Assembly: GCA_937928685.1 (NCBI GenBank)
Contig: CALGJU010000127.1
Coordinates: 1 to 38,959 of the forward strand
Origin: an uncultured Granulosicoccaceae bacterium
GTDB lineage: Bacteria; Pseudomonadota; Gammaproteobacteria; Granulosicoccales; Granulosicoccaceae
Length of the DNA: 38,959 bases
Direction: 5' to 3'
In this document: one piece after another, positions 27,508 through 38,905 of the stretch
Position numbering within the stretch: position 1 is the stretch's first letter
Layout: every line of letters starts with the position of its first letter
Translations under genes and position numbers: made by a program
The notes under the pieces: generated by a model
Databases searched by the model: none
What the model was told of the DNA's origin: nothing
Seen by the model: the letters and a program-made list of their open reading frames with translations, nothing else

Positions 27508-27744
27508 TTACTGTTCTGCTCTGTCTGACCCTACATCTGGTACCGGATCATATCCATGTGATCCAAGTGGATTACAACGACCAATACGTTTAACACCGAG
27601 CCAACTTCCTTTTAAGGCTCCATATCGCTGTATCGCTTCCATAGTGTACTGCGAACAACTGGGTGTGTATCTGCAGTGTGGTGGCAAACACGGACTTATA
27701 AAGCGTTGGTAACCACTTATTAGCGAACACAGCGATTTACGCAT
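27508..27744 (-). CDS. yidD: Membrane protein insertion efficiency factor YidD
   Basis: This 78-residue protein has the family core: [35 protein letters not shown], with three cysteines, then [20 protein letters not shown]. An amphipathic N-terminal helix attaches such proteins to the inner membrane, where they assist YidC. The start overlaps the 3' end of rnpA by 8 bp, which suggests translational coupling, as in other bacteria. Confidence 0.95.
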   Translation of the reverse strand: MRKSLCSLISGYQRFISPCLPPHCRYTPSCSQYTMEAIQRYGALKGSWLGVKRIGRCNPLGSHGYDPVPDVGSDRAEQ

Positions 27745-28135
27745 TTTTCGCTATCCGTGACCAGTGCGCCTCTAACCCTTTGTAGAGCTCTTCATTATCG
27801 GCTGACACACTGGCCTGGCGGATCATGAGTACGATATCAAAACCCGCGAGTGATTTCTTGTGTTGCCTGAATGATTCTCTGGCTAAACGCTTAAGTCTGT
27901 TTCTATCCACCGCTCTTTTGGCATTTTTTTTAGCTACCGCCATGCCGAGTCTTGCTGTGCCGTCGTCATTGGCGCGGTAAAGGATCGTCCAATGCTTATC
28001 GGCGGTGCGATGATTTTTTTCGAAGACCCTCCGATACTCGGAGGCGGCAGTTAGCCTGGCTTCTCTGGGAAAGCTTGAATCGGGAGTTTTCAGCACAGTG
28101 GTTGGGCAGATCGTTAGTTGAACCCCGTGGTTCAC
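27737..28135 (-). CDS. rnpA: Ribonuclease P protein component
   Basis: This product of up to 132 residues binds RNase P RNA and helps 5' maturation of tRNAs. The diagnostic RNA-binding segment is present: [25 protein letters not shown], with the RNR motif near 78. The N-terminus is uncertain. The track start is a GTG at 28135; another GTG 14 codons later gives [15 protein letters not shown], nearer to the usual start, where FPRE is close to the N-terminus. It lies between rpmH and yidD in the standard order. Confidence 0.95.
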   Translation of the reverse strand: MNHGVQLTICPTTVLKTPDSSFPREARLTAASEYRRVFEKNHRTADKHWTILYRANDDGTARLGMAVAKKNAKRAVDRNRLKRLARESFRQHKKSLAGFDIVLMIRQASVSADNEELYKGLEAHWSRIAKNA

Positions 28136-28276
28136 AACTCAGTATTTTCCGGCCGTAACCGCCCGTAGCGCTGAATACACGCTAACTTTCCAACGAACCT
28201 GCACTTAACAAAAGTTCGGTGGTAATACCTTTATCGTGACGTACCCGGCTTTACATCACCAGGACTGAGGTCTGGA

Positions 28277-28411
28277 TTAAGCAGAAAGTCTGCGACGACC
28301 TTTTGCTCGTCTGGCACGAATGACTGCGCGCCCGCCACGAGTGGCCATGCGAGCTCTAAAACCATGAGTTCTCTTGCGACGCAAGTTGCTAGGCTGGAAA
28401 GTCTGTTTCAT
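28277..28411 (-). CDS. rpmH: 50S ribosomal protein L34 (absent from the ORF track)
   Basis: This short ORF was found by reading the minus strand upstream of rnpA. It encodes 44 residues, [20 protein letters not shown] to GRRRLSA and a TAA stop, the canonical L34 length and sequence pattern ([19 protein letters not shown]). L34 is a basic large-subunit protein binding 23S rRNA. It heads the rpmH-rnpA-yidD-yidC-mnmE run pointing away from dnaA. A good promoter lies about 65 bp upstream. The ribosome-binding site is weak. Confidence 0.98.
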   Translation of the reverse strand: MKQTFQPSNLRRKRTHGFRARMATRGGRAVIRARRAKGRRRLSA

Positions 28412-28476
28412 TATTTGATACCGGGATTTACAAGCGCCGCAGTGGCGCAAGCACTTTGTTTCGGGTTAGCTCTCTG

Positions 28477-28505
28477 ATTATCGCTACAAAACGGGCTGTC
28501 GTCAA
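28477..28505 (-). promoter_or_regulatory. Sigma70 promoter of rpmH
   Basis: On the minus strand TTGACG (28505-28500), a 17-nt spacer, and GATAAT (28482-28477): five of six matches in each box. Transcription would start near 28470, about 60 nt before the rpmH ATG. Confidence 0.65.
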
Positions 28506-28537
28506 TAATTACACGTGGCGACTAACTCGAAATCAAC

Positions 28538-28546
28538 TGTGGATAA
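28538..28546 (-). promoter_or_regulatory. DnaA box, perfect consensus
   Basis: TGTGGATAA is the complement of TTATCCACA, the strongest DnaA-binding 9-mer. It lies 33 bp upstream of the rpmH -35 and about 220 bp upstream of dnaA, so it could serve the origin, dnaA autoregulation or rpmH control. Confidence 0.6.
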
Positions 28547-28768
28547 CTTTCTCAAACAGTAATAGACTAATTTTCGTCGATGTGAAGCACGGGTTGAGCA
28601 ACACGCACTGCCAACCCGCCGCCAAGCTTAGGTTCAACAGATAAGCGCAACGAGGAAAAACAACAACATTCTCGTTTGTCTCACCGGCCACCGTTATTTC
28701 CGCCCAGTAAAAACTGAATATTAATACCTTTAAGGCCTTTGTTGGCCTCAACCGGGGAGTGTCGCTCG

Positions 28769-30142
28769 TTGTCGGTCTGGAATCGCTGTCTCTCGCATTT
28801 GTCAAATGAACTGTCTGTACAAGAAATGACCACCTGGGTTCTATGCCTACAGGCCATGGAAACTGAAGAAGGTATTAAGCTTCTTGCACCAAATGAATAT
28901 GTTCGCGACAAAGTAGAGACCAGTTACGCGGAAAGAATCAGAGAAATCGCCACAAGCCTGGCTGATAAAAAGGGATTTAATGTACTTCTCAGAGTCGGTA
29001 CCGACGAACTGCGGGCACCAGCCACCCCGGTAGCAAAATCCACAGACCTGAATTCCAGTGGCTTCGACAGCAGTCATAACCCTTCCCGGCGTTCATTGGC
29101 AAAAAATGAACCGCTTAAAGAATTTAAGACAGCACTGAACCCGACGTTTAATTTCGATACTTATATCGAAGGTAAGTCGAACCAGTTCGGGCGCGCTGCA
29201 GCCTTGCAGATTGGCGAAAACCCGGGTGGCTCTTATAATCCGTTGTTTATTTATGGTGGTGTCGGTTTAGGGAAAACCCATTTAATGCAAGCAGTTGGCA
29301 ACCATATGGTAAGCCGCGGGGCTCGAAAAGTTCAGTACCTGCATTCAGAGAAGTTTGTTCGTGAAATGGTCAAATCTCTGCAGACTGGCACTCAGGATCA
29401 ATTTAAGAAGCACTACAGAAGCCTTGATGCTCTGCTCATTGACGATATTCAGTTTTTCGCCAACAAAGTACAAACGCAGGAAGAGTTTTTTCATACCTTT
29501 AATGCACTGCTCGAAGATGGTCAGCAGATTATTCTTACCAGCGATCGCTATCCGAAAGAAATAGATGGTGTAGAGGAAAGGCTTAAATCACGCTTTGGCT
29601 GGGGTTTAACAGTGGCAATTGAACCACCAGAGCTTGAAACTCGAGTTGCCATCCTTAACGCCAAAGCAGAACAGTTCGGTTATTCATTAAGTGAAGAAGT
29701 CAGTTTCTTTATAGCGCAGAGAATTGTCTCCAACGTCCGTGAGCTCGAAGGAGCACTGCGCCGGGTGGCTGCTAATTCACAGTTTACCGGAAAGCCAATT
29801 ACCATTGAATTTGTGAAAGACGCACTAAAAGACATGTTAGCCGTCCAGGAACGACTGGTAACCGTGCAGAACATTCAAAAGACGGTGTGTGAGTACTACC
29901 AGGTCCGTAACTCTGAACTATTATCAAAGAAGCGCAATCGATCTATCGCACGACCGAGACAGGTAGCCATGTTTTTGTCGAAGAAGCTGACCAGGCACAG
30001 CCTGCCTGAGATAGGCGAAGCGTTTGGCGGTCGCGACCACACCACTGTTCTACATGCTTTTCGCAAGATCACAGAGCTGTCACTGTCTGATGGAAGAATG
30101 GAAGAGGACATCAAACAGTTGACCAGAACTTTGACCCAATAA
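28769..30142 (+). CDS. dnaA: Chromosomal replication initiator DnaA
   Basis: The TTG at 28769 is proposed as start: GGGGAG lies 9 nt upstream and it gives MSVWNRCLSHLSNELS, aligning with the normal DnaA N-terminus. The track start (28739) adds 10 residues without homology. The 457-residue product has domain I (1-85), a linker, and the AAA+ domain (about 120-335): Walker A GGVGLGKTH, Walker B LLIDDIQFF, and LKSRFGWGLTVAIEPPELETR with the arginine-finger region. Domain IV carries the DNA-binding helix-turn-helix with signature RDHTTVLHAFRKI near 425. DnaA-ATP opens the origin. dnaN follows after about 300 bp. Confidence 0.97.
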   Translation: MSVWNRCLSHLSNELSVQEMTTWVLCLQAMETEEGIKLLAPNEYVRDKVETSYAERIREIATSLADKKGFNVLLRVGTDELRAPATPVAKSTDLNSSGFDSSHNPSRRSLAKNEPLKEFKTALNPTFNFDTYIEGKSNQFGRAAALQIGENPGGSYNPLFIYGGVGLGKTHLMQAVGNHMVSRGARKVQYLHSEKFVREMVKSLQTGTQDQFKKHYRSLDALLIDDIQFFANKVQTQEEFFHTFNALLEDGQQIILTSDRYPKEIDGVEERLKSRFGWGLTVAIEPPELETRVAILNAKAEQFGYSLSEEVSFFIAQRIVSNVRELEGALRRVAANSQFTGKPITIEFVKDALKDMLAVQERLVTVQNIQKTVCEYYQVRNSELLSKKRNRSIARPRQVAMFLSKKLTRHSLPEIGEAFGGRDHTTVLHAFRKITELSLSDGRMEEDIKQLTRTLTQ

Positions 30143-30445
30143 ATGCCATGTATGCTTGTTTTAAATCAGTCTTAGTCGTTGCACACAGCTACTGTATATT
30201 GTGTATGTCTGGTAAGGTCACACCCTGTAGATAAGTTGTGAAAAAGTCTGGAATAAAAACCTAACAACTTTTTGGTGAATAATTGAACCCAAGTTATCCA
30301 CAGCTTAATGAATGGCATTCAAGCACAAAAAAATAGCATTAAGTAGTTGAATTATAAAGAATAAAAATAGTTATATACAGAATTATCCTGCTTAGTAGTT
30401 ATAGCAAGGTAACCCAGGTAAACAAACACAATACTTATATACGCC
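30143..30445. other. dnaA-dnaN intergenic region, best oriC candidate
   Basis: This 303-bp spacer has no gene. It holds a perfect DnaA box TTATCCACA (30294-30302) and four sites that differ at one position from TTATNCACA or its complement: TGTAGATAA (30226-30234), TGTGAAAAA (30237-30245), GGTGAATAA (30274-30282) and TTATATACA (30371-30379). The 80 bp at 30301-30380 contain only 20 G or C, so they could act as an unwinding element. The order (boxes, then AT-rich tract) fits a bacterial origin. dnaN promoter elements probably share this segment. Confidence 0.55.
30294..30302 (+). promoter_or_regulatory. DnaA box, perfect consensus
   Basis: TTATCCACA lies immediately before the AT-rich tract in the dnaA-dnaN spacer. 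With the four near-consensus sites around it, this is the strongest DnaA-binding cluster visible in the window. Confidence 0.65.
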
Positions 30446-31546
30446 ATGAAATTCGCAATTTCCAAACTCGAATTGTTCACTCCACTGCAACAAGTTGTAG
30501 GTGTAGTAGAACGAAAACAAACCCACGAAGTGATGAACAATCTTTTGTTTGTTGCCACAGAAGATAGTCTGCAAATCACCGGTACAGACAACGAAGTGGA
30601 ACTTAAAACCACAATCCCGCTAATTGTCACGGAACCTGGTCGATCAACCATCCCGGCACGCAAGTTATTTGATATCTGTCGTTCACTTGATGACAACGCC
30701 AGGCTCGATTTTGAAGTCGATACAGAAAAAGCCAAAGTTAAAACAGGGAAAAGCCGATTTACCTTAGCTACCCTGCCCGTTGATGAATTTCCGTTAGTAG
30801 ATGAGCTTATTGACGCCACAGCAATATCGCTTCCACAGAAACAACTCGATCTAGCAATCAAACGCACTTCGTTCGCAATGGCACAGCAAGATGTTCGTTA
30901 TTATCTGAACGGATTGTTGTTGCAAATAGGTGAAAATGAATTGTGTTGCGTGAGCACAGACGGACACAGGCTGGCACTGCACAGAACTGCAGTCGACATT
31001 AATGTGACGGAAGCGATTTCAGCCATTATTCCGAGAAAGGCAATAAGCGAGCTATCCCGTTTAATGGATGACACAGATACAGATATCACCTTGAACCTGA
31101 CCGGTAATCACCTGCAGGTTAAACTTGGTGCGCTTCAGCTAACCACAAAGCTTATTGATGGCAAGTTCCCTGACTATGAAAAAGTTATTCCATTAGCAAG
31201 TACCAACATAGCCATAGTTGATAGAGATCTGTTAAAACAGGCATTAAGGCGCAGTGCCATCCTCGCAAATGAGACTTACAAGGGCGTGCGTTTGACTCTT
31301 GCTAAAGATCAGTTAGGTATTCAGACCAATAATCCTAAGCATGAAGAAGCGGAAGATGAATTGCAGATAGACTATGACGGAGAACCTATAGAAATAGGCT
31401 TTAACGTCGTTTACCTGTTAGACGTGCTGAATGCGATTGATTCTGAAACTGCAGAACTTAACGTTAGTGATAACACCAGTAGCATGGTGATTCATCCGAG
31501 TGATGATAAACAGAGCACATACGTAGTTATGCCAATGAGGCTCTAG
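30446..31546 (+). CDS. dnaN: DNA polymerase III beta subunit (sliding clamp)
   Basis: This 366-residue protein forms the dimeric ring that holds polymerase III on DNA. The start MKFAISKLELFTPLQQVVGVVERK is typical, and the three repeated clamp domains are visible in succession (about 1-120, 128-245, 246-366), including YYLNGLLLQI with VSTDGHRLAL (near 152-180) and the C-terminal VVMPMRL, which closes the hydrophobic peptide-binding pocket. Length equals that of E. coli DnaN (366). It lies between the origin candidate and recF. Confidence 0.98.
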   Translation: MKFAISKLELFTPLQQVVGVVERKQTHEVMNNLLFVATEDSLQITGTDNEVELKTTIPLIVTEPGRSTIPARKLFDICRSLDDNARLDFEVDTEKAKVKTGKSRFTLATLPVDEFPLVDELIDATAISLPQKQLDLAIKRTSFAMAQQDVRYYLNGLLLQIGENELCCVSTDGHRLALHRTAVDINVTEAISAIIPRKAISELSRLMDDTDTDITLNLTGNHLQVKLGALQLTTKLIDGKFPDYEKVIPLASTNIAIVDRDLLKQALRRSAILANETYKGVRLTLAKDQLGIQTNNPKHEEAEDELQIDYDGEPIEIGFNVVYLLDVLNAIDSETAELNVSDNTSSMVIHPSDDKQSTYVVMPMRL

Positions 31547-31600
31547 TAGAAACTACCTATTTAAAGCCATGTACACCTCTACAACGAACTCCATTTTTTC

Positions 31601-32683
31601 ATGCATCTGACCCGCCTAGATGTTATGGGGGTTCGAAATCTAGCTTCTGTTCATATTGAACCAGGTGAAGGTATCAACTACTTTTATGGCGAAAATGGAG
31701 CTGGTAAAACCAGCCTATTAGAAGCTATATCATTATTGTCAGTAGGACGAAGCTTTCGTTCCGGAAAAATCACCACAATAATATCCGAAGATAATAACGA
31801 ACTGACCGTGAGTGGATCTGTTTCTGATCGTTTACGGGAAACCAGCAGTTCTGTTGGAATTAGCCGTGGAAAGGACTCAACAATTGCGCGAATTGATGGA
31901 CAAAATATTAATCGTTTGTCTGCGCTGGCCGTTGCTGTACCTAGTGTAGCGATCTCTGCAAAGAATCATGAGCTGGTTGAGGGAGGTCCTGGAGAGAGGA
32001 GAAATTTTCTCGATTGGATACTGTTTCACGTGGAGCACACTTTTGTACATTTATCGAAACGTTACAAAACTGCACTATCCCAAAGGAATGCTGCACTTCG
32101 TTCTAATGCTTCGGACGAATTGGTTTCATTGTGGAATGTGGAACTTTCGGAATCAGGTGAATCGATAGCACAATGCAGAAGATTGGTTTGCGATCAGGTC
32201 CAACAACGATTGGCAAAATTTGCAGAACAGATGGACAACAAAGCCATCTTGCCCCAGTTGCAGTATCGCCAAGGTTGGGCCGAAGGAAATTCACTGAACG
32301 AGACTCTCGAAAGATCATTAGATAACTGTCGCCGATTAGGTACCACATCAACGGGACCTCATAGAGCTGACATCAAATTGAAAGTTGGCAGCAACGAAGC
32401 TCGATATGTTCATTCACGCGGGCAGCAAAAACTGTTGGCAGTTTTGTTGAAACTTGTTCAAGTGGATTTGTACACAGAACATCATCAACAGGCACCCATT
32501 TTATTGTTTGATGATCTACCGTCAGAACTTGATGAGAATGCACGTGACTTCGTGTTTTCGTACCTGGAGACATGTTCCGTACAAGTGTTTTTGACCGGTG
32601 TAGAAGATATTTCAAAAACGATACAAGGTGTAAATAAAACGTTTCACGTGAAACAAGGCAAATTCGAAAACGTGGTATACTAA
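31601..32683 (+). CDS. recF: DNA replication/repair protein RecF
   Basis: This 360-residue SMC-like ATPase helps load RecA at gaps with RecO and RecR. Walker A is GENGAGKTSLLEAI near 30-43, the ABC signature is SRGQQKLLAV near 271-280, and Walker B with D-loop is ILLFDDLPSELDE near 303-316. The N-terminal LTRLDVMGVRNLASV is as expected. Two ParB-site-like sequences are embedded in the reading frame, one near the middle and one at the 3' end, where they encode LFHVEH and TFHVKQ. It starts 54 bp after dnaN and ends 37 bp before gyrB. Confidence 0.97.
   Translation: MHLTRLDVMGVRNLASVHIEPGEGINYFYGENGAGKTSLLEAISLLSVGRSFRSGKITTIISEDNNELTVSGSVSDRLRETSSSVGISRGKDSTIARIDGQNINRLSALAVAVPSVAISAKNHELVEGGPGERRNFLDWILFHVEHTFVHLSKRYKTALSQRNAALRSNASDELVSLWNVELSESGESIAQCRRLVCDQVQQRLAKFAEQMDNKAILPQLQYRQGWAEGNSLNETLERSLDNCRRLGTTSTGPHRADIKLKVGSNEARYVHSRGQQKLLAVLLKLVQVDLYTEHHQQAPILLFDDLPSELDENARDFVFSYLETCSVQVFLTGVEDISKTIQGVNKTFHVKQGKFENVVY
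32022..32037 (+). promoter_or_regulatory. parS-like site within recF (site 1)
   Basis: TGTTTCACGTGGAGCA matches the degenerate ParB-site consensus TGTTNCACGTGNAACA at all defined positions except one (G for A at position 14). It keeps the CACGTG centre and a perfect left arm. Confidence 0.6.
32640..32655 (+). promoter_or_regulatory. parS site within the recF 3' end (site 2)
   Basis: CGTTTCACGTGAAACA matches the classical parS TGTTTCACGTGAAACA at 15 of 16 positions; the inner 14 bp GTTTCACGTGAAAC form a perfect palindrome. Chance occurrence of such a 14-mer in 39 kb is very unlikely, and the location about 2.3 kb from the origin candidate is where ParB sites are expected. Confidence 0.85.
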
Positions 32684-32711
32684 AGAGCTGCCCAGCCTAT
32701 CGCTGAAATAG

Positions 32712-35159
<2,448 letters not shown>

Positions 35160-35206
35160 AGCTGACAAGTAAAAACAGAGCAAATTAAAGCCCCTGTCGT
35201 CTATCG

Positions 35207-35227
35207 CTCGCTTTGTTAGAAAGCGAG
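35207..35227 (+). terminator. Hairpin after gyrB (possible terminator)
   Basis: CTCGCTTT, loop GTTAG, AAAGCGAG: a perfect 8-bp stem about 48 bp after the gyrB stop. The following TACCAGGC has no T-run, so intrinsic termination is uncertain. Confidence 0.4.
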
Positions 35228-35358
35228 TACCAGGCTTAATACGTCGACAATTTAATTGAAGTGCTGAGGCTACCGGCCGACGCCAGCGTCACACCCCATT
35301 TGTCTTTTACGTTGCGGTGTTATTGGCACCGCTGACTAACACAGCGAGCGGATGCGTT

Positions 35359-37386
35359 ATGCATGGATTTCTGGATCTACCCGAATTTTCAAAAATTGAT
35401 CTAAACAAGGTAGAAGCTCAGCTTGATGAGCTTCTGGCCACCAGCGATAAAAAAATAGCGGAGCTGTCTGAGTTATCAAATCCTGATTGGGACAATTTTG
35501 TCTTTGAGCTCGATCAGGCAGTTGACGCGGTACAGCGATTTTACTCGCCAGTTCGGCATTTAAATTCAGTGGCGAGCAGTGATGAAATTCGTGAGGTGCA
35601 CAACGCCTGTCTGCCGAAGCTAACTGCGTGGTACACAGAGTTAGGTCAAAACAAAGCGCTTTACGAGCGAGTGCAAAAAATCGCTCAGGGTGAAGGGTTT
35701 GTGTCTCTTGACCAGGGACAGCGAAAAAGTATTGATGATCAACTGTTGAGCTTTAAATTAGGTGGCGTGGCACTGGAAGGAAAAGAACGGCAACGTTTTA
35801 AAGAGATCGCCGCCGAGCTCAGCAAATTAAGTACACGCTTTAACGAAAATGTACTGGATTCCGGCAATGCCTGGCGGATGAACTTTACTGATGCTGAAGC
35901 GCTGGCCGGATTTCCACAAAATTCTCTGGATCTAGCCCGGCAGTGTGCAGAAGAGAAGGGTGAAGAAGGCTATAGCCTGACGCTCGATTATCCCAACTAT
36001 CACGCTGTGATGACGTTTGCTGAAGATCGTGAGCTGCGAAAAACCATGTATTTTGCCTGGTCTACGCGGGCTACCGGTGGCGCTGATAAAGACTGGGATA
36101 ACTCAAAAATAATTGAACGCACCATCGCGCTGCGTACGGAAAAGTCTGTATTACTAGGGTTTGATAACTATGCAGATTATTCTATTGCCAGCAAAATGGT
36201 AGAGAGTCCGAAGCAGGTGCTCGACTTTCTCAATGATCTGGCCATGCGGGCAAAACCCTCAGCACAGAAAGACTATGATGCGATGCAAAACTTTGCCAGC
36301 ACTGAAGCGGCCACCAAAGTAGATGAACTGCAACCGTGGGATATTGCCTACTACGCTAATCAGTTAAAGAAGAAGCTATACGACTTTTCTGAACAAGATC
36401 TAAAGCCTTATTTTCCTGCAAGTATTGCGGTCCCCGGAATGTTTGAGGTCACTGGCAGATTGTTCGGTATCGAAATCGATAGAGTTGATGATGCTGATGT
36501 ATGGCATGAAGATGTCGCGCTTTATCAGATTAAAGACAAAGACAGTGGCGAGCTGCGTGGCGCATTTTATATGGACAATTACGCCCGCAATGGAAAAAGG
36601 GCAGGTGCCTGGATGGACGTCTGTGTCGGGCGAATGCGTAAAGCCCGCGGCATACAATTGCCGGTCGCCTACCTTACTTGCAATCTGACACCGCCGGTTG
36701 GTGATAAGCCGGCGTTGCTGACGCACAATGAACTGACCACTTTGTTCCACGAGTTTGGTCATGGTTTGCACCACATGCTAACCCGTGTAGAGCACGCATC
36801 GGTTGCTGGTATCAGTGGAGTGGAATGGGATGCGGTTGAGCTGCCGAGTCAGTTTCTTGAAAATTGGTGTTGGGAGCGTGAGTCTATTGATCTGGTCAGT
36901 GGCCATTTTGAAACCGGTGAAAAACTTCCACAATCACTTTTAGAAAAGGCAAAGGCTGCAAAGAATTTTCAATCAGGGATGATGACCGTCAGACAGCTGG
37001 AGTTTGGATTGTTTGATATGCACACCCATTTACGTACTGATTCACCAGATGCAGAAGCAATACAAGGCATCCTTGATTCGGTTCGATCTGATGTCGCGAT
37101 TTATGACATACCCGATGAAGTGAAATTCCAAAATAGTTTTTCTCACGTATTTGCCGGTGGTTACGCCGCTGGATACTTCAGCTACAAGTGGGCCGAAGTG
37201 TTGTCCTCTGATGCGTTTTCAAAGTTTGAAGAAGAGGGTATCTTCAATCAGCAGACCGGCCGCCATTTTATGCAATCTATTCTTGAGAAAGGCGGCACTG
37301 AAAAAGCCCTTGATCTGTTTATCAGCTTTCGTGGTCGAGAGCCTAAGATTGATGCCTTGCTGCGCCACACCGGCTTAGCAGCATAG
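35359..37386 (+). CDS. prlC: Oligopeptidase A-like M3 metallopeptidase
   Basis: From the ATG at 35359 the product is 675 residues (E. coli PrlC has 680). The track start (GTG, 35317) adds 14 residues without family resemblance, while MHGFLDLPEFSKIDL looks like the normal start. The zinc site is HEFGHGLHHML with HEFGH at 464-468 and the third ligand in the downstream GVEWDAVELPSQFLENW region. GGYAAGYFSYKWAEVLSSDAF near the C-terminus is typical of the family. The cytosolic enzyme degrades short peptides and cleaved signal peptides. It follows gyrB after a 200-bp gap with no gene and precedes ubiD. Confidence 0.93.
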   Translation: MHGFLDLPEFSKIDLNKVEAQLDELLATSDKKIAELSELSNPDWDNFVFELDQAVDAVQRFYSPVRHLNSVASSDEIREVHNACLPKLTAWYTELGQNKALYERVQKIAQGEGFVSLDQGQRKSIDDQLLSFKLGGVALEGKERQRFKEIAAELSKLSTRFNENVLDSGNAWRMNFTDAEALAGFPQNSLDLARQCAEEKGEEGYSLTLDYPNYHAVMTFAEDRELRKTMYFAWSTRATGGADKDWDNSKIIERTIALRTEKSVLLGFDNYADYSIASKMVESPKQVLDFLNDLAMRAKPSAQKDYDAMQNFASTEAATKVDELQPWDIAYYANQLKKKLYDFSEQDLKPYFPASIAVPGMFEVTGRLFGIEIDRVDDADVWHEDVALYQIKDKDSGELRGAFYMDNYARNGKRAGAWMDVCVGRMRKARGIQLPVAYLTCNLTPPVGDKPALLTHNELTTLFHEFGHGLHHMLTRVEHASVAGISGVEWDAVELPSQFLENWCWERESIDLVSGHFETGEKLPQSLLEKAKAAKNFQSGMMTVRQLEFGLFDMHTHLRTDSPDAEAIQGILDSVRSDVAIYDIPDEVKFQNSFSHVFAGGYAAGYFSYKWAEVLSSDAFSKFEEEGIFNQQTGRHFMQSILEKGGTEKALDLFISFRGREPKIDALLRHTGLAA

Positions 37387-37441
37387 ATAGCACTGATAAA
37401 ACAGAGCCGAACCAACACGATAACCAGAGACAGAACAGCAT

Positions 37442-38905
37442 TTGAAATATCGTGACCTGAGGGAATTCATACAAAGCCTTGAGCAGAGGGGCGAGCTTAA
37501 GCGGGTGAGCCAGGCCGTCGATCCGCACCTTGAAATGACCGAGATAAGTGATCGCGTACTGCGTGCTGAAGGCCCGGCACTGTTGTTTGAAAACCCTGTC
37601 GGCAGCGATATTCCGGCGCTGTGTAATCTGTTTGGTACCCCCGCACGGGTGGCTTATGGCATGGGTGAAGATGATGTCACCGCACTGCGAGAGGTCGGTA
37701 AGTTACTCGCGTTTCTTAAAGAGCCAGACCCGCCCAAGGGTATTAAAGACGCATGGAACTCGTTGCCGATCTTCAAAAAAGTACTCGATATGGCACCTAA
37801 AACGGTATCTAACGCGCCTTGTCAGCAGCGGATTCTACAGGGCGACGAAGTGGATTTGTCACGCTATCCGATTCAGCACTGCTGGCCCGGCGATGCCGGG
37901 CCACTCATCACCTGGGGTTTGGTGGTGACCAAGGGGCCGAATAAGAAACGCCAGAATATGGGCATCTATCGCCAGCAGGTAATTGGCCGCAACCGGGTCA
38001 TCATGCGGTGGTTATCGCATCGTGGCGGTGCGCTGGATTTACTGGAGTGGCAGCAGAAGTACCCTGATGAGCCTTTTCCCGTCTCTGTGGTGTTGGGCTG
38101 TGATCCTGCAACCATTCTGGCGGCTGTTACCCCGATTCCAGATACGTTGTCCGAGCATGCATTTGCGGGGTTGCTGCGTGGCAGTCGAACTGAATTGGTT
38201 AAATGTAAAACCAATGATCTGATGGTGCCTGCCAGTGCCGAGATCGTTCTGGAGGGCACCATTTCACCCGCTGATGTAGCAGATGAAGGCCCGTTTGGTG
38301 ATCACACTGGTTACTACAACGAGGTGGATAGCTTTCCGTGCTTTGCGATCAATACCATCACTGAGCGTGAATCACCGATTTACCACACCACTTATACTGG
38401 TCGTCCACCCGACGAACCCGCTGTGCTGGGTGTGGCATTAAACGAAGTCTTCGTACCGATACTGCAAAAGCAGTTTCCGGAGATCGTCGATTTTTACCTG
38501 CCTCCGGAAGGGTGTTCTTACCGCGTGGCAGTGGTCACTATGAAGAAGCAATATCCAGGTCATGCCAAACGGGTGATGATGGGGGTATGGTCTTTTTTAC
38601 GCCAGTTTATGTACACCAAAATGGTCATTGTTGCCGACGACGATATCAATGCACGTGATTGGAAGGATGTGATTTGGGCGATGACGACCAGAATGGATCC
38701 GGCGCGGGATTGCACCGTGATTGAAAATACCCCTATCGACTATCTGGATTTTGCATCGCCGGTCTCGGGGCTTGGTTCAAAGATCGGTTTTGATGCCACC
38801 AACAAATGGCCTGGTGAGACCCAGAGAGAGTGGGGCGAACCTATTGTGATGTCAGACAGTACAAAAAAGCGTGTCGATGAAATATGGGATTCGCTTGGTA
38901 TTTAG
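37442..38905 (+). CDS. ubiD: 3-octaprenyl-4-hydroxybenzoate decarboxylase UbiD
   Basis: This 487-residue enzyme decarboxylates the prenylated hydroxybenzoate intermediate of ubiquinone synthesis using prenylated FMN made by UbiX; IspB in this window supplies the isoprenoid tail. Very conserved segments include [72 protein letters not shown] and [14 protein letters not shown]. The start is TTG at 37442, whose MKYRDL matches the E. coli MKYNDL start. The prFMN-binding RxxQ-type and catalytic E/R/E residues appear to lie in conserved context. ubiX is not in the window. Confidence 0.97.
   Translation: MKYRDLREFIQSLEQRGELKRVSQAVDPHLEMTEISDRVLRAEGPALLFENPVGSDIPALCNLFGTPARVAYGMGEDDVTALREVGKLLAFLKEPDPPKGIKDAWNSLPIFKKVLDMAPKTVSNAPCQQRILQGDEVDLSRYPIQHCWPGDAGPLITWGLVVTKGPNKKRQNMGIYRQQVIGRNRVIMRWLSHRGGALDLLEWQQKYPDEPFPVSVVLGCDPATILAAVTPIPDTLSEHAFAGLLRGSRTELVKCKTNDLMVPASAEIVLEGTISPADVADEGPFGDHTGYYNEVDSFPCFAINTITERESPIYHTTYTGRPPDEPAVLGVALNEVFVPILQKQFPEIVDFYLPPEGCSYRVAVVTMKKQYPGHAKRVMMGVWSFLRQFMYTKMVIVADDDINARDWKDVIWAMTTRMDPARDCTVIENTPIDYLDFASPVSGLGSKIGFDATNKWPGETQREWGEPIVMSDSTKKRVDEIWDSLGI

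Larger units (their letters stand above)
28412..28768. other. rpmH-dnaA intergenic region (secondary origin candidate)
   Basis: No gene is supported in this 357-bp divergent spacer; the track ORFs at 28456 (plus) and 28533 (minus) resemble nothing. It holds the rpmH promoter, one perfect DnaA box (TGTGGATAA, 28538-28546), and an rpmH leader hairpin GCGCC/GGCGC. In Pseudomonas the origin lies in this position, but only one good DnaA box is seen here, against one perfect and several near-matches in the dnaA-dnaN spacer. Confidence 0.5.

Noticed and set aside
28512-28517. CACGTG as a further parS site
   Set aside because: Its flanks do not match the parS arms; only the six-base centre agrees.
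28456-28644. Plus-strand ORF between rpmH and dnaA, and the opposite ORF at 28533-28805
   Set aside because: Both read through promoter and DnaA-box sequence and show no protein-like features.
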